This document shows, piece after piece, positions 43,085-52,676 of a DNA stretch of 64,000 nt. The notes beneath the pieces were generated by a model that was given only the letters and a program-made list of their open reading frames with translations, ran no database searches and had not been told where the DNA came from. This stretch comes from Streptomyces xanthophaeus (GTDB lineage Bacteria; Actinomycetota; Actinomycetes; Streptomycetales; Streptomycetaceae), in the NCBI RefSeq assembly GCF_000725805.1, contig NZ_JOFT01000038.1, positions 3,959 to 67,958 of the forward strand, in the 5' to 3' direction. Made by a program: the position numbers and the translations under genes. Every line of letters begins with the position of its first letter. Position 1 is the first letter of the stretch.

Positions 43085-45634
43085 ATGAGCAGCCTCTTTG
43101 ACGACAGTTTCCTGGCGGACTTCACCCCCTCCGACGAGGTCCCCCCGCCGCCCGAGGACCACCCCGCCCCGGAGCAGGGTGCGGACGACCTCTTCGGGGG
43201 CCGGTTCGACGTGCCCATGAGCGGGGACGCGTACTACCGCGACGGCGCCCCCCGGCCCGTCATCGACCCGGCGACGCTCCTCGAAGGACTGAATGCGGAG
43301 CAGGCCGCAGCCGTGGTGCACGCGGGCTCGCCCCTGCTCATCGTGGCCGGCGCCGGCTCCGGCAAGACCCGGGTGCTCACCCACCGCATCGGACACCTGC
43401 TGTCCGCGCGCAACGTCCACCCCGGCCAGATCCTCGCGATCACCTTCACCAACAAGGCCGCCGGTGAGATGAAGGAGCGCGTGGAGGGTCTGGTCGGCCC
43501 GCGCGCCAACGCCATGTGGGTGTCCACCTTCCACAGCGCGTGCGTACGCATCCTGCGCCGCGAGTCCAAGAGGCTCGGCTTCACCTCCTCGTTCTCGATC
43601 TACGACGCGGCCGACTCGAAGCGCCTGATGGCGCTCGTCTGCCGTGACCTGGACCTGGACCCCAAGAAGTTCCCGCCCAAGGCCTTCAACGCCAAGGTCT
43701 CGAACCTCAAGAACGAACTGATCGACGAGGAAGCCTTCGCCGACCAGGTTGCAGGGGGCACCTCCCGGACGGAGTCCGGGGGAGGGTTCGAGAAGACCCT
43801 CGCCCAGGCGTACGCGATGTACCAGGGGCGGCTGCGCGAGGCCAACGCGCTCGACTTCGACGACATCATCATGACCACGGTCCACCTGCTCCAGGCGTTC
43901 CCGGACGTCGCCGAGCACTACCGGCGCCGCTTCCGGCACGTCCTGGTCGACGAGTACCAGGACACCAACCACGCCCAGTACACGCTGGTGCGCGAGCTCG
44001 TCGGCACCGGCTACCCGGACCTGCCCCCGGCCGAGCTGTGCGTGGTGGGTGACGCCGACCAGTCGATCTACGCCTTCCGCGGCGCGACCATCCGCAACAT
44101 CCTCCAGTTCGAGGAGGACTACGCGGACGCGACGACGATCCTGCTGGAGCAGAACTACCGCTCCACGCAGACCATCCTCTCCGCCGCCAACGCGGTCATC
44201 GAGCGCAACGAGAACCGCCGCGCCAAGAACCTGTGGACCCAGGCCGGCACCGGCGCCGTCATCACCGGGTACGTCGCGGACACCGAGCACGACGAGGCGC
44301 AGTTCGTCGCCGACGAGATCGACCGGCTCACCGACGCAGGCGACGCCAAGGCCGGCGACGTCGCGATCTTCTACCGGACCAACGCGCAGTCCCGCGTGTT
44401 CGAGGAGATCTTCATCCGCGTCGGGCTGCCCTACAAGGTCGTCGGCGGCGTCCGCTTCTACGAGCGCAAGGAGGTCCGCGACGTCCTCGCGTACCTGCGC
44501 GTCCTCGCGAACCCCGAGGACAACGTCCCGCTGCGCCGCATCCTGAACGTCCCCAAGCGCGGCATCGGCGAGCGCGCCGAGGCCATGGTCGACGCCCTCG
44601 CGATGCGCGAGAAGATCACCTTCCCGCAGGCGCTGCGGCGCGTGGACGAGGCCTTCGGCATGGCCGCCCGCTCCACGAACGCGGTGAAGCGGTTCAACGT
44701 GCTGATGGAGGAGCTGCGCACGATCGTCGACTCCGGCGCGGGCCCCGCGGTCGTCCTGGAGGCGGTCCTGGAGCGTACGGGCTACCTGGCCGAGCTCCAG
44801 GCCTCCACCGACCCGCAGGACGAGACGCGGATCGAGAACCTCCAGGAACTGGCTGCGGTGGCGCTCGAGTTCGAGCAGGCGCGGGAGGCCGCGACGGCCG
44901 AGGCCGCCGAGAACGGCACCCCGGCCCCCGGCCCCGGCACGCTCGCCGAGTTCCTGGAGCAGGTCGCGCTCGTCGCCGACTCCGACCAGATCCCCGACGA
45001 GGACCAGGACGGCTCCGGAGTCATCACGCTGATGACCCTGCACACGGCCAAGGGCCTGGAGTTCCCCGTGGTCTTCCTGACCGGCATGGAGGACGGGGTC
45101 TTCCCGCACATGCGGGCACTGGGCCAGACCAAGGAGCTGGAGGAGGAGCGCCGCCTCGCCTACGTCGGCATCACGCGGGCGCGCGAGCGGCTGTACCTGA
45201 CCCGCTCCTCGATGCGCAGCGCGTGGGGGACGCCCTCGTACAACCCGCCGTCGCGGTTCCTGGAAGAGATCCCGGCGGAGTACCTCCAGTGGAAGCGCAC
45301 AGGCGCCGCGCAGAAGCCGGCCGGTCCGATGCGCAGCTCCGGCTACGGATCCGGTGCGGGCGGCGGTGGCAAGACGACCTTCGGCACCTCGCCGGAAGCG
45401 TTCCTGTCCTCGTCGCGCACGAAGTCGGGCCCGTCCGGCTTCGCCACGCGCCGGGCCACCGACAAGCCGGTCATCGCCCTGGTGGTCGGGGACCGCGTCA
45501 CGCACGACCAGTTCGGGCTCGGCACGGTGATGGAGGTCAAGGGAGCGGGCGCGGACGCGCAGGCCACCATCGACTTCGGGGACGACAAGCCGAAGCGGCT
45601 GCTGCTGCGTTACGCGCCGGTGCAGAAGCTGTAG
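43085..45634 (+). CDS. pcrA: ATP-dependent DNA helicase PcrA/UvrD
   Basis: 849 residues, superfamily 1A helicase. Motifs in order: Q motif and Walker A (AGAGSGKTRV), Ia (TFTNKAAGEM), II (DEYQDTN), III (GDADQSIYAFRGA), IV (EQNYRST), V (TLHTAKGLEFPVVF) and VI (YVGITRARERL), then a C-terminal Tudor-like segment (VGDRVTHDQFGLGTV). It unwinds DNA in repair and replication restart. Residues about 222-234 (GGTSRTESGGG) come from a palindromic element inserted in frame and lie in the 1B subdomain. A RecA-NDp-like promoter precedes it. Confidence 0.96.
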   Translation: MSSLFDDSFLADFTPSDEVPPPPEDHPAPEQGADDLFGGRFDVPMSGDAYYRDGAPRPVIDPATLLEGLNAEQAAAVVHAGSPLLIVAGAGSGKTRVLTHRIGHLLSARNVHPGQILAITFTNKAAGEMKERVEGLVGPRANAMWVSTFHSACVRILRRESKRLGFTSSFSIYDAADSKRLMALVCRDLDLDPKKFPPKAFNAKVSNLKNELIDEEAFADQVAGGTSRTESGGGFEKTLAQAYAMYQGRLREANALDFDDIIMTTVHLLQAFPDVAEHYRRRFRHVLVDEYQDTNHAQYTLVRELVGTGYPDLPPAELCVVGDADQSIYAFRGATIRNILQFEEDYADATTILLEQNYRSTQTILSAANAVIERNENRRAKNLWTQAGTGAVITGYVADTEHDEAQFVADEIDRLTDAGDAKAGDVAIFYRTNAQSRVFEEIFIRVGLPYKVVGGVRFYERKEVRDVLAYLRVLANPEDNVPLRRILNVPKRGIGERAEAMVDALAMREKITFPQALRRVDEAFGMAARSTNAVKRFNVLMEELRTIVDSGAGPAVVLEAVLERTGYLAELQASTDPQDETRIENLQELAAVALEFEQAREAATAEAAENGTPAPGPGTLAEFLEQVALVADSDQIPDEDQDGSGVITLMTLHTAKGLEFPVVFLTGMEDGVFPHMRALGQTKELEEERRLAYVGITRARERLYLTRSSMRSAWGTPSYNPPSRFLEEIPAEYLQWKRTGAAQKPAGPMRSSGYGSGAGGGGKTTFGTSPEAFLSSSRTKSGPSGFATRRATDKPVIALVVGDRVTHDQFGLGTVMEVKGAGADAQATIDFGDDKPKRLLLRYAPVQKL
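43753..43785 (+). repeat. small palindromic element inserted in pcrA
   Basis: CACCTCCCGGAC, a GGA loop and GTCCGGGGGAGG form an imperfect hairpin inside the coding sequence, adding about 11 Gly/Ser/Thr-rich residues. Similar GC-rich palindromes are common between Streptomyces genes. Confidence 0.6.
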
Positions 45635-45685
45635 GAGCGGCGGGGCGGGGCGGCTGCGGGGGCGCCGCCGGGGCGGGCCGGGCGG

Positions 45686-47221
45686 TCAGGAAGGGTTCAG
45701 GCCCTTGGCCCGGAACCACGGCATCGGGTCGATCGCGGCCCCGCCGCCGGGCCGTACCTCGAAGTGCAGGTGCGGTCCGGTCGAGTTGCCGGAGTCTCCC
45801 GCGTAGGCGATGACATCGCCGGCCTTGACCTTGCCGTTGCGGATCTTGGTGCTGCTCAGGTGGCAGTACCAGGTCTCGGTCCCGTCGGGCGAGGTCACTA
45901 TGGCCATGTTCCCGTACGCGCTGTTGAACTGGGTGCGTACGGTGCCGTCGGTGGCGGCCATGACGGGGGTCCCGTAGCCGACCGGGAAGTCGATGCCGGT
46001 GTGCACGGACATCCACATGCCGCCGGCCTGTCCGAAGCTGGCGCTGAGGCCCTGCTGCGCGACCGGGATCGCGAACTTGGGGCGGGCCGCTTCCTTGGCC
46101 GCGGCCTCCTCCGCCTTCTTCTTCTTCTCGTCCTCCTGGCGCTGGTGCAGGTCCAGGCGCTCCTGCGTACGGCTCGCGCGGTCCGCGAAGTCGCCCGCGT
46201 CGGCGCTGAGCGCGGCCAGTTGGGTGTCGAGCTTGTTGTTCGCCGCGACCGGCTTCACCGAGGCCGGGTCGGGCGCGGCCATCGTGGTGGTTTCCTCGGC
46301 GGGCTTCTCCGTGTCGGTGAGCCCGCCGACGGAGGCCGCCGCGACACCGGCGACACCCATCACGCAGGCGGAGGGCACGGCCACGGTCAGCAGGGCGGAA
46401 CGCTTCGCCGGGGTACGGCGGCGGCTGCTCGCGCGGCTGCTGCTCGGCTTGGCGGCGGCCTTGCCGCTGGTCTTGGCGCCCGCCTTGGCCGCGGTCCGGC
46501 GCGCGGAGCGCGGCTCGGCGGGGGCCGGCGGGGTCACGGGCATGGCCTGGGTGGGGAGGTCGTGGACCTCTCCGGTCGCGGAGGGGAGTCCGGGCTCCTC
46601 GCCGGGGACGGCCTCGAAGACGGCGGTCTCGCTGTACGCCTCGGGCGCGGCGGGCGCCTCGGGTTCGGCGTACGACTGCTGGAGGTGCTCGGGCTGTTCG
46701 TGCTGCTGGGGCTCGTACGCCCCCTGGTACTCCTGCGCGGGCTGGTACTCGTACGCGTACTCGTACTCGGCGGAGTAGGCGGACTCCGGCGGGGCCGGGC
46801 TCTCCGCGACGGTGTTCCAGGCGGTGGCGTCGTAGGCGCCGGTCTCGGTGCCGGTGGTGCCGTAGCCCGGCAGGGCCCAGTTCCCGGTCTGCTCGGCCGA
46901 GGAGTCGTAGCCGAAGGAGGCGGGCTGGTACTCGCTGTAGCCGGGGTACTCGGTGCCGGTGGCGTTCCAGGCGCTCGCGTCCCACTGCCCGGTGGTGTCC
47001 GCGGGGACGCCCTGCGTGGGGATCGTGGGCACGTAACTGTCCTGCGAGGTCCATGCGGTGGTGTCGTACGCGCCCGTCTCGTAGGAGCCGTAGGCCGCGT
47101 AGTTGACCCCCTGTCCCTGCGTTTCATAGGAAACGTAGGCCGAGTCACCAGCGAAAGTGGTGGTGGTCAGGCCGTCATACCCGGGATCCGGGTACTGGCC
47201 CGACGAGGGGCGGTCGTTCAC
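45686..47221 (-). CDS. M23-family peptidoglycan metalloendopeptidase, membrane-anchored
   Basis: 511 residues from GTG 47221 (AGAGAAG upstream). The first 220 residues are rich in Tyr, Gln, Ser and Thr. An Ala/Lys/Arg/Ser-rich basic stretch, one membrane helix ([20 protein letters not shown]) and a coiled coil rich in Glu and Lys follow. The C-terminal M23 domain has HTGIDFPVG and HLHFEVR, the zinc and catalytic His/Asp. It should cut peptide bridges in the wall. The long Tyr-rich cytoplasmic head is notable. A small hairpin lies in its leader at 47261-47283. Confidence 0.88.
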   Translation of the reverse strand: MNDRPSSGQYPDPGYDGLTTTTFAGDSAYVSYETQGQGVNYAAYGSYETGAYDTTAWTSQDSYVPTIPTQGVPADTTGQWDASAWNATGTEYPGYSEYQPASFGYDSSAEQTGNWALPGYGTTGTETGAYDATAWNTVAESPAPPESAYSAEYEYAYEYQPAQEYQGAYEPQQHEQPEHLQQSYAEPEAPAAPEAYSETAVFEAVPGEEPGLPSATGEVHDLPTQAMPVTPPAPAEPRSARRTAAKAGAKTSGKAAAKPSSSRASSRRRTPAKRSALLTVAVPSACVMGVAGVAAASVGGLTDTEKPAEETTTMAAPDPASVKPVAANNKLDTQLAALSADAGDFADRASRTQERLDLHQRQEDEKKKKAEEAAAKEAARPKFAIPVAQQGLSASFGQAGGMWMSVHTGIDFPVGYGTPVMAATDGTVRTQFNSAYGNMAIVTSPDGTETWYCHLSSTKIRNGKVKAGDVIAYAGDSGNSTGPHLHFEVRPGGGAAIDPMPWFRAKGLNPS

Positions 47222-47260
47222 CAACTTCTCTTTCGCCTCGGCAGTGGGGGGCCTGGGTGG

Positions 47261-47283
47261 CCGGGGAATGGGAGATTCCCCGG
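47261..47283 (-). promoter_or_regulatory. hairpin in the 5' leader of the M23 peptidase gene
   Basis: CCGGGGAAT pairs perfectly with ATTCCCCGG around GGGAG, 40 bases before the start codon. The c-di-AMP riboswitch motifs known before Streptomyces wall hydrolases are not present. Confidence 0.45.
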
Positions 47284-47444
47284 AGGAGAGCAGTGGCGTG
47301 ACTGTACCCGGCGGTTACTCGCAACGACAATCTTCCTGGGCGTTCAGTAGTTGCGGAACCGGGCATTCGGCCGTCTTTCGGTCGCCGAAATGCACACCCT
47401 TGGCCTTGAGTTCGAAATTCGTTCGACTGACGGACCGCTGTCGT

Positions 47445-48227
47445 CTAGGCGACGGAAGCGGCGCCGGGGCGCGCGGCGGAGGCCGCGCCGGGCCCGTCGA
47501 GGGTGCGCCGGACAGCTGCGATCACGGCGGGGTGCGCGGGCAGGGCGAGGTGCCCGATGCCCGTGACCTGCACGTTCTCCACGCGCAGATCAGGGTGCTC
47601 GATGCGCGCCGTGCCGACGGGGGTCATCACCGCGTCGAACTCGCTCCAGAAGGCCACGCACCGCGTCGCACAGCCGGGCGCCGGCTGTGCCAGCTCGGAC
47701 ATCACGGGCGATTCGGGGCGCATCTGCCGGACCAGGGGGTGCGCGTCCATGAAGGGGGCGACGCGCGTGCCGGAGTGCGGGGTGCCGAGCGTGACGAGGG
47801 TGCGGACGCGCTGGTCACCGCCGAGGCGCTGCACGTAGTACCGGCCGACCAGCCCGCCGAGGCTGTGCCCGACGAGGTCCACCCGCTGCTGCCCGGAGCG
47901 CTCGCACAGCTCCTCGACGCGCCGGGCGAGATGGCGGGCCGTGATCCGCAGGTCGCGGGTGAAGGGCGAGTAGTTGTACGCCTCCACGTGCCGCAGGCCG
48001 TCGGCCCCGAGGGCGCGGCGCAGCAGGACGAAGACGGACCGGTTGTCGGTGAACCCGTGGAGGAGCAGTACGGGCGGGCGTGTCGCGGGCGGAGCGGGGA
48101 CGGTCTTCTCCTGGCGCACGCCGGTGGGATAGAGGAGAAGGTGCCCGCCGAGCACGACGACCTCCAGCGCGCCGGCCCGCAGCGCGGCTCCGGAAAAGGG
48201 CACGGACAGCGGCACCGACAGCCCCAT
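47445..48227 (-). CDS. alpha/beta hydrolase, triacylglycerol-lipase-like
   Basis: 260 residues from ATG 48227, with GGGGAGG upstream. It has [16 protein letters not shown], the nucleophile elbow [29 protein letters not shown] and a C-terminal His in [11 protein letters not shown]. This is the pattern of bacterial lipases and PGAP1-like esterases. There is no clear cleavable signal, though the N-terminus is hydrophobic. Substrate unknown. Confidence 0.83.
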   Translation of the reverse strand: MGLSVPLSVPFSGAALRAGALEVVVLGGHLLLYPTGVRQEKTVPAPPATRPPVLLLHGFTDNRSVFVLLRRALGADGLRHVEAYNYSPFTRDLRITARHLARRVEELCERSGQQRVDLVGHSLGGLVGRYYVQRLGGDQRVRTLVTLGTPHSGTRVAPFMDAHPLVRQMRPESPVMSELAQPAPGCATRCVAFWSEFDAVMTPVGTARIEHPDLRVENVQVTGIGHLALPAHPAVIAAVRRTLDGPGAASAARPGAASVA

Positions 48228-48401
48228 CGACGGCCTCCCCTGAGCCTCTTGGGACTGCGGCCGGTAGCGCCACCGTGCCGTGCGGCTGTCGGCACGGTGG
48301 CGCAATGCCGTCCCACGTGTGATTTCCCCCTCGTGATGGACCGCGAAACGGCGGCGTGCGCGATGCTGTACTTAACGTTCGTTCACTCGGGAGGCAGTGC
48401 G

Positions 48402-48803
48402 ATGGGTGTGACCGGTCCGATCCGTGTGGTGGTGGCCAAGCCGGGTCTCGACGGCCACGACCGTGGTGCCAAGGTGATCGCGCGTGCGCTGCGTGACGCG
48501 GGCATGGAGGTCATCTACACGGGGCTCCACCAGACCCCCGAGCAGATCGTGGACACCGCCATCCAGGAGGACGCCGACGCGATCGGCCTCTCGATCCTCT
48601 CCGGCGCCCACAACACGCTGTTCGTCCGCGTGCTGGAGCTCCTGAAGGAGCGGGACGCGGACGACATCAAGGTTTTCGGCGGCGGCATCATCCCGGAGGA
48701 CGACATCGCGCCTCTGAAGGAGAAGGGCGTGGCTGAGATCTTCACGCCGGGCGCGACGACGACGGCGATCGTGGACTGGGTCAGGTCCCACGTCCGCCAG
48801 TAG
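48402..48803 (+). CDS. icmB: cobalamin-binding small subunit of isobutyryl-CoA mutase (IcmB)
   Basis: 133 residues forming a stand-alone B12-binding domain. The DxHxxG motif is Asp17-Gly-His19-Asp-Arg-Gly22, with SGAH and GGGIIP further on; His19 ligates cobalt. Size and sequence match the Streptomyces IcmB, which works with a separately encoded IcmA to interconvert isobutyryl-CoA and n-butyryl-CoA. No large subunit is nearby, as in other Streptomyces. The ATG at 48402 has GGGAGGC upstream. Confidence 0.9.
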   Translation: MGVTGPIRVVVAKPGLDGHDRGAKVIARALRDAGMEVIYTGLHQTPEQIVDTAIQEDADAIGLSILSGAHNTLFVRVLELLKERDADDIKVFGGGIIPEDDIAPLKEKGVAEIFTPGATTTAIVDWVRSHVRQ

Positions 48804-49382
48804 CCCCCGGCGGTTGACCGTTCCTCCCCGGCTCCGCCGAAGCCGCCCCTACCGGGGCCGCTCCCGGCTGGGCCGGGGCCCGGCTGCGGGGCCACTTCCG
48901 GCTGCGCCGAAGCAGCGCCCAAGGCGAGGCCGCTCCCGGCTGCGCCGGGCCTTCGCTGTGGGGCTGCTTCCGGCTGAGCCGGGGTGGTGTCCCCGGCGGG
49001 CGCTTCCGGCCGTGGTGAAGACGCCTCCCTGCGGGGCCACTTCCGGTCGTGCCGGAGCAGCGCCCGCGGCGAGGCCGCTCCCGGCTGGGCCGGGGCCTTC
49101 GCTGTGGGGCTGCGTCCGGCTGCGCCGGGCCTTCGCGGTGAGGCCGCCTCCGGCTGCGCCGAAGCGCGTCTTGGGTGAGGCCGCTGCCGGCCGTGACGAG
49201 GCGGCACGCCTTGCGAGTCGGCTCCGGCCGTGGTGGAGGGGCCTTCCCTGCGGTCGCTTCCGGCTGTGCCCCAGTGCGCCCGGCGGGGGCGCTTCCGGCT
49301 GTGCCGGACCAGTGGCTCGGCGGGGGTTGGCTTCGGCTGCGGTGGACACGGTTGCCCCCTCGGGGGCCAGGTGCGCGCCGGG
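48804..49382. other. 579-base region without a gene, mostly degenerate repeats
   Basis: Holds the approximately 36-bp repeat array (48861-49340). Long open frames on both strands here are by-products of the repeats and lack ribosome sites, signal or domain content. No promoter could be assigned. Confidence 0.7.
48861..49340. repeat. degenerate tandem repeat array, period about 36 bp
   Basis: The core C-T-T/C-CCGGCTG-x-GCC recurs about 14 times, with cores beginning at 48861, 48895, 48933, 48967, 49003, 49040, 49078, 49113, 49147, 49184, 49221, 49257, 49292 and 49331 (spacing 34-39). Most cores contain the small palindrome CCGGC-TGx-GCCGG. Units are contiguous and diverged, without unique spacers, so this is not a CRISPR array. 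Confidence 0.8.
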
Positions 49383-50975
49383 TCAGGCCGGTATGAGTTC
49401 CGTCAGCATCGCCTCGCGCAGGCGGAGGGTGGCCACCAGGCGTTGGAAGGCTTCCGCCCAGTACGCCGCGGCGCCCGGGGACGCCTCCGGCGGGTCCTCG
49501 ACGGAGGCGGTCAGGACCTCCAGGCGGCCGGCCTCCGCAGGGTCGAGGCAGCGCTCCGCCAGTCCCATCACCCCGCTGAAGCTCCACGGGTAGCTGCCCG
49601 CTTCGCGGGCGGACTCCAGCGCGTCCACCACCGCCCGGCCCAGCGCCCCCGCCCACGGCACCACGCACACCCCGAGCAGCTGGAACGCCTCCGAGAGCCC
49701 GTGCGCCCGCACGAACTCGGCCACCCACTGCGCCCGTTCCTGCTCGGGCAGGGTCTCCAGCAGCTTCGCCCGCTCCGCCAGCGAGGCCGTTGCCGGGCCC
49801 GCAGCGGGCGGCGCGGACGGCGGCCCGAGCAGCGCCCGCGACCACTGCGCGTCGCGCTGGCGCACGGCGGCCCGGCACCACGCCGCGTGGAGTTCCTCGG
49901 CCCAGCCCTCGCCCGCGGCCACCGGCAGCGCCACGATCTCCGCCGGGCCGAGCCCGCCGAACCGCTCCCGCCAGCAGTCCAGCGGAGCCGCCTCCACCAA
50001 CTGCCCCAGCCACCAGGCCCGTTCCCCCCGCCCCGCAGGCGGCCGCTTGACCACGCCGTCCCGCAGCATCCCCGCATCGCACTCGGCGGGCGGTACCACC
50101 CCGTCGGGTCCCACACAGGCCAGGGCGCGCTCCGCCATCCGGCCCGCCAGGGCCGACCGCGGCAGCGCCGACAGCAGCTCGGCCGCTGTCGCCCGGACAT
50201 TGCGGCTGCGGTCACCCAGCGCCGCCTCGAGGAACGGCTCGTCCCCGTCCGACAGCGCCACCCGCAACGAGTCGAGGAACATCAGCCGGTCCTCGGCCCG
50301 TTCGGTGCTCCAGGTCGTCGCCAGCAGGCGCGTCGCCGCCGCCGCGTCGTGGGCCCGTATCGCGCCCAGCAGAGCCACCCTTTCCGCGAACAGGCCTTCC
50401 TGCCACAGTCGTTCCACCCCCGCCCCGTCCGTCACGTCCGGCAGCTCACCGGCACCGCCGGCCCCGCCCCGCAGGGCGAACCGCCAGTCGGGATTGAGCC
50501 GGGCCAGCCACAGCCCCCGCACCCCGGCCAGGGCCAGGGCCTGCGGACGCAGGTCCGTACGGGCCCGCGCCGCATCGAGCAGGGCCGGTACGAGCGAGGC
50601 CGGGGCGCGGTAGCCGTGCCGTCCGGCCGCGGCCAGCCACTGAGGCAGCAGCTCGGTCAGATCGGGGGAGGAGCCCCGCCGCCCGCCGCTGCTCGCACCG
50701 GCGCGGCCCGCCAGCAGCTGGGAGAGCCGCTGCCGGGCAGCCGGCGGAGGCACCGGACGCGGGTCGCGCGCGGCGGGCTCCGGCGCCGGGCCCGCCTGCG
50801 CCGGTCTGAGGCCGGCCCGACGCCGTACGGCGTGCACGGCCGCCGCGTCCAGCAAGGACTCCGGCGAGCCGGCCGGCCCGCCGCCCGGGCGCCGGTCGGT
50901 GCCCAGCAGCGCGGCTCCGACCAGTTCCTCCCAGTCCCCGTACCCCTCGTCGTATCCCTCGTCACCCTTGTCCAT
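49383..50975 (-). CDS. DUF5691-type helical protein of the MoxR/vWA cluster
   Basis: 530 residues from ATG 50975, with GGGAGGGG upstream. It is almost wholly helical and Ala/Leu-rich, with HEAT-like stretches such as SRNVRATAAELLSALPRSALAGRM and a conserved-looking N-terminus (WEELVGAALLGTDRR). There is no catalytic motif, signal or membrane helix. Family DUF5691 is assigned from that N-terminus and from its place beside SWIM, MoxR, DUF5682 and vWA genes. It may be a scaffold or substrate adaptor. A 296-base gap separates it from the upstream SWIM gene. Confidence 0.75.
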   Translation of the reverse strand: MDKGDEGYDEGYGDWEELVGAALLGTDRRPGGGPAGSPESLLDAAAVHAVRRRAGLRPAQAGPAPEPAARDPRPVPPPAARQRLSQLLAGRAGASSGGRRGSSPDLTELLPQWLAAAGRHGYRAPASLVPALLDAARARTDLRPQALALAGVRGLWLARLNPDWRFALRGGAGGAGELPDVTDGAGVERLWQEGLFAERVALLGAIRAHDAAAATRLLATTWSTERAEDRLMFLDSLRVALSDGDEPFLEAALGDRSRNVRATAAELLSALPRSALAGRMAERALACVGPDGVVPPAECDAGMLRDGVVKRPPAGRGERAWWLGQLVEAAPLDCWRERFGGLGPAEIVALPVAAGEGWAEELHAAWCRAAVRQRDAQWSRALLGPPSAPPAAGPATASLAERAKLLETLPEQERAQWVAEFVRAHGLSEAFQLLGVCVVPWAGALGRAVVDALESAREAGSYPWSFSGVMGLAERCLDPAEAGRLEVLTASVEDPPEASPGAAAYWAEAFQRLVATLRLREAMLTELIPA

Positions 50976-51044
50976 CAGGCCCCTCCCTCGTCCCTCGTCC
51001 CTCGTCACGCGTCTTCCGCAGAACTCGTCCTCGCAGAGGACAGC

Positions 51045-51077
51045 GCTCCGGTCCCGCCCCCTGTGCGGGACCGGAGC
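51045..51077 (-). terminator. hairpin between the SWIM and DUF5691 genes
   Basis: A perfect 13-bp stem GCTCCGGTCCCGC / GCGGGACCGGAGC around a 7-base loop. It lies in the 296-base gap between these two same-strand genes, so it may end or attenuate SWIM transcription. The rest of the gap shows no gene. Confidence 0.65.
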
Positions 51078-51271
51078 TGTCGATGGCGGATCAGGTACTC
51101 ACTGCTCTCTCAGCTGGCGTGGTTGTCGTTCACAAAAGCCCCCCGGCTCCTCGTGTGCCACACGCCGGCGCCCCCGCGCCGCCGCGTCCTCCCCTTCCCT
51201 CCCGCCGTCCTCGGCCGGACGGCATAAAGGCCCCCAGGCCCCCTGCGATTTCCTTGTCGTGCAGCCCGGTC

Positions 51272-52609
51272 TCAGGCCAGCGCCACGGGCTCGGGCGAGT
51301 CCGGCTGCCAGGCCGTCAGCGGGGTGAAGCCGCGGTGGCCGCACTCGCCGAAGACCGTCACCGGCCCTCCGCCCGACAGGGCGGCCAACTGCCACAGACC
51401 CGAGCGCGAACGGGCCCCCGCGAGGGTGACCGGCAGGGCGGAAGTGCCCTGCGCGTCGGCCAGTTGCCAGCCCAGCTCACCCGGTACCGGGACCACCGGA
51501 CCGAGCACCACCGGCCAGGACTCCAGCCACGGGTCCTCCCGCAGCGCCGCCCCGTAGGCCTCCAGGGCGGCCCCCGTGCTCACCCCGGCCGGTATCTCCG
51601 GGCACGGTTCGGCAGCCGAGAACCTCTCCCCGAGGTCCGCCCGCAGCCCCGCCGACCCGGGCCGGAAGCGAGCCTCCGCATCCAGCACCAGACCCACCGG
51701 CAGTGCCAGCCCCGGTGGCCGCCCGGGCGGTCCGAAGTCCAGCACCAGCGCCGGGCGCCCGCCCGCCAGCCCGCGCAGCCATATCCGGCGGGTGGTGAGC
51801 CGGCCGTCCGGCGACACCGAGTCGTACTGGGCGAGCACCAGCCAGCGGTCCCGTACGGCCTCCCCCTCCCCGGAGGCCGGCAGTCCCACCCTGCTGCGGA
51901 CGGTCGCCGCCAGCGGAGCGGGCAGCGCGGACACCCCCATCCAGGCCCGGTCCAGGAGGTGCAGCAGCGCCGCCTCCTCCAGCATCCGGGCGGGCCAGCC
52001 GGGGCCGCAACTGGGTATCGTCCCCAACTCCCGCACACGACCCGCCAGTCCGGGCGCCTGCGCGTCGACCATCCGGGCCGCGGTCTCCTCCCAGGCCGCG
52101 TATCCGGCCTGCTCCTGGCCCGCGAGGCCGGCGCGCATCAGGTCGGCCAGCCGCTGTTCCAGCTCGGTGACGCCCGCCCCTATCCGCGCGGCCCGCCGCT
52201 CGGCGCGCCGCCGGGCCCCCTCCTCGTCCACCGGCCGGCCCGCACCGGCCGCCGGGCGCGCGGCCTTCGCCGCCCGCTCCGCCAGCCAGGCGGCGGCCCA
52301 TTCGGGCGCCTCGCCCGGCTCGCCGACCCCCTCGGCGGACCAGAGCAGCAGCAGCCCCAGGGCGTGCTTGCACGGGAACTTCCGGCTCGGGCAGGAGCAC
52401 TTGTACGCCGGTCCGGCGAGGTCCACGACCGTCCGGTACGGCGTACTGCCGCTGCCCTTGCACAACCCCCACAGCGAACCGGAAGCGGAACCTCCGATCT
52501 GCGTCCAGGGCCCCGCCCCGCCGAGTCTGCTTCCCGCCTTGCGTGAGGCATCGTCAGGAGCCAGAGCCAGTACTTGTTCCGCTGTCCAGCGGACCCCCTG
52601 CTCAGTCAT
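51272..52609 (-). CDS. SWIM zinc-finger protein of the MoxR/vWA cluster
   Basis: 445 residues from ATG 52609. A SWIM zinc finger (Cys71, Cys73, Cys80, His82 in YKCSCPSRKFPCKHALGLLL) lies in the N-terminal fifth. The rest is an Ala-rich helical stretch and a C-terminal mixed domain without known motifs. SWIM domains bind DNA or proteins; E. coli YehQ, in a yehLMPQ set of similar make-up, has one too. There is no ribosome site. The ATG lies exactly 7 bases after the -10 of a RecA-NDp-type promoter, so the transcript should be leaderless and DNA-damage inducible. Confidence 0.85.
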   Translation of the reverse strand: MTEQGVRWTAEQVLALAPDDASRKAGSRLGGAGPWTQIGGSASGSLWGLCKGSGSTPYRTVVDLAGPAYKCSCPSRKFPCKHALGLLLLWSAEGVGEPGEAPEWAAAWLAERAAKAARPAAGAGRPVDEEGARRRAERRAARIGAGVTELEQRLADLMRAGLAGQEQAGYAAWEETAARMVDAQAPGLAGRVRELGTIPSCGPGWPARMLEEAALLHLLDRAWMGVSALPAPLAATVRSRVGLPASGEGEAVRDRWLVLAQYDSVSPDGRLTTRRIWLRGLAGGRPALVLDFGPPGRPPGLALPVGLVLDAEARFRPGSAGLRADLGERFSAAEPCPEIPAGVSTGAALEAYGAALREDPWLESWPVVLGPVVPVPGELGWQLADAQGTSALPVTLAGARSRSGLWQLAALSGGGPVTVFGECGHRGFTPLTAWQPDSPEPVALA

Positions 52610-52616
52610 GTGTCCC

Positions 52617-52639
52617 ACCGTAGAGACCCCCACTGACAA
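52617..52639 (-). promoter_or_regulatory. RecA-NDp (PafBC-type) promoter of the SWIM gene
   Basis: On the minus strand: TTGTCAGTG (52639-52631), 8 bases, TACGGT (52622-52617). This fits TTGTCRGTG-N8-TAnnnT fully. Seven bases (GGGACAC) separate it from the ATG at 52609. Confidence 0.85.
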
Positions 52640-52676
52640 TCGCCCTGACCTGCAACGACGCTGTGCACGGCGGGCG

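Noticed and set aside
42623..45505. Extension of the minus-strand hydrolase frame upstream through the whole of pcrA
   Set aside because: The extension is antisense to a complete helicase gene, and the ATG at 42622 has its own ribosome site.
47222..47444. c-di-AMP (ydaO-type) riboswitch before the M23 peptidase gene
   Set aside because: The conserved GGGTGAATC-like and CCGAACCCGTCAGC-like segments are absent; only a simple hairpin is seen.
48861..49340. CRISPR array
   Set aside because: Units are contiguous and diverged, without unique spacers; no cas genes in the window.
48781..50082. Open frames across the 36-bp repeats that look like Arg/Ala/Pro-rich proteins
   Set aside because: They exist in several frames on both strands, as expected from a GC-rich repeat with a period divisible by three, and lack start signals.
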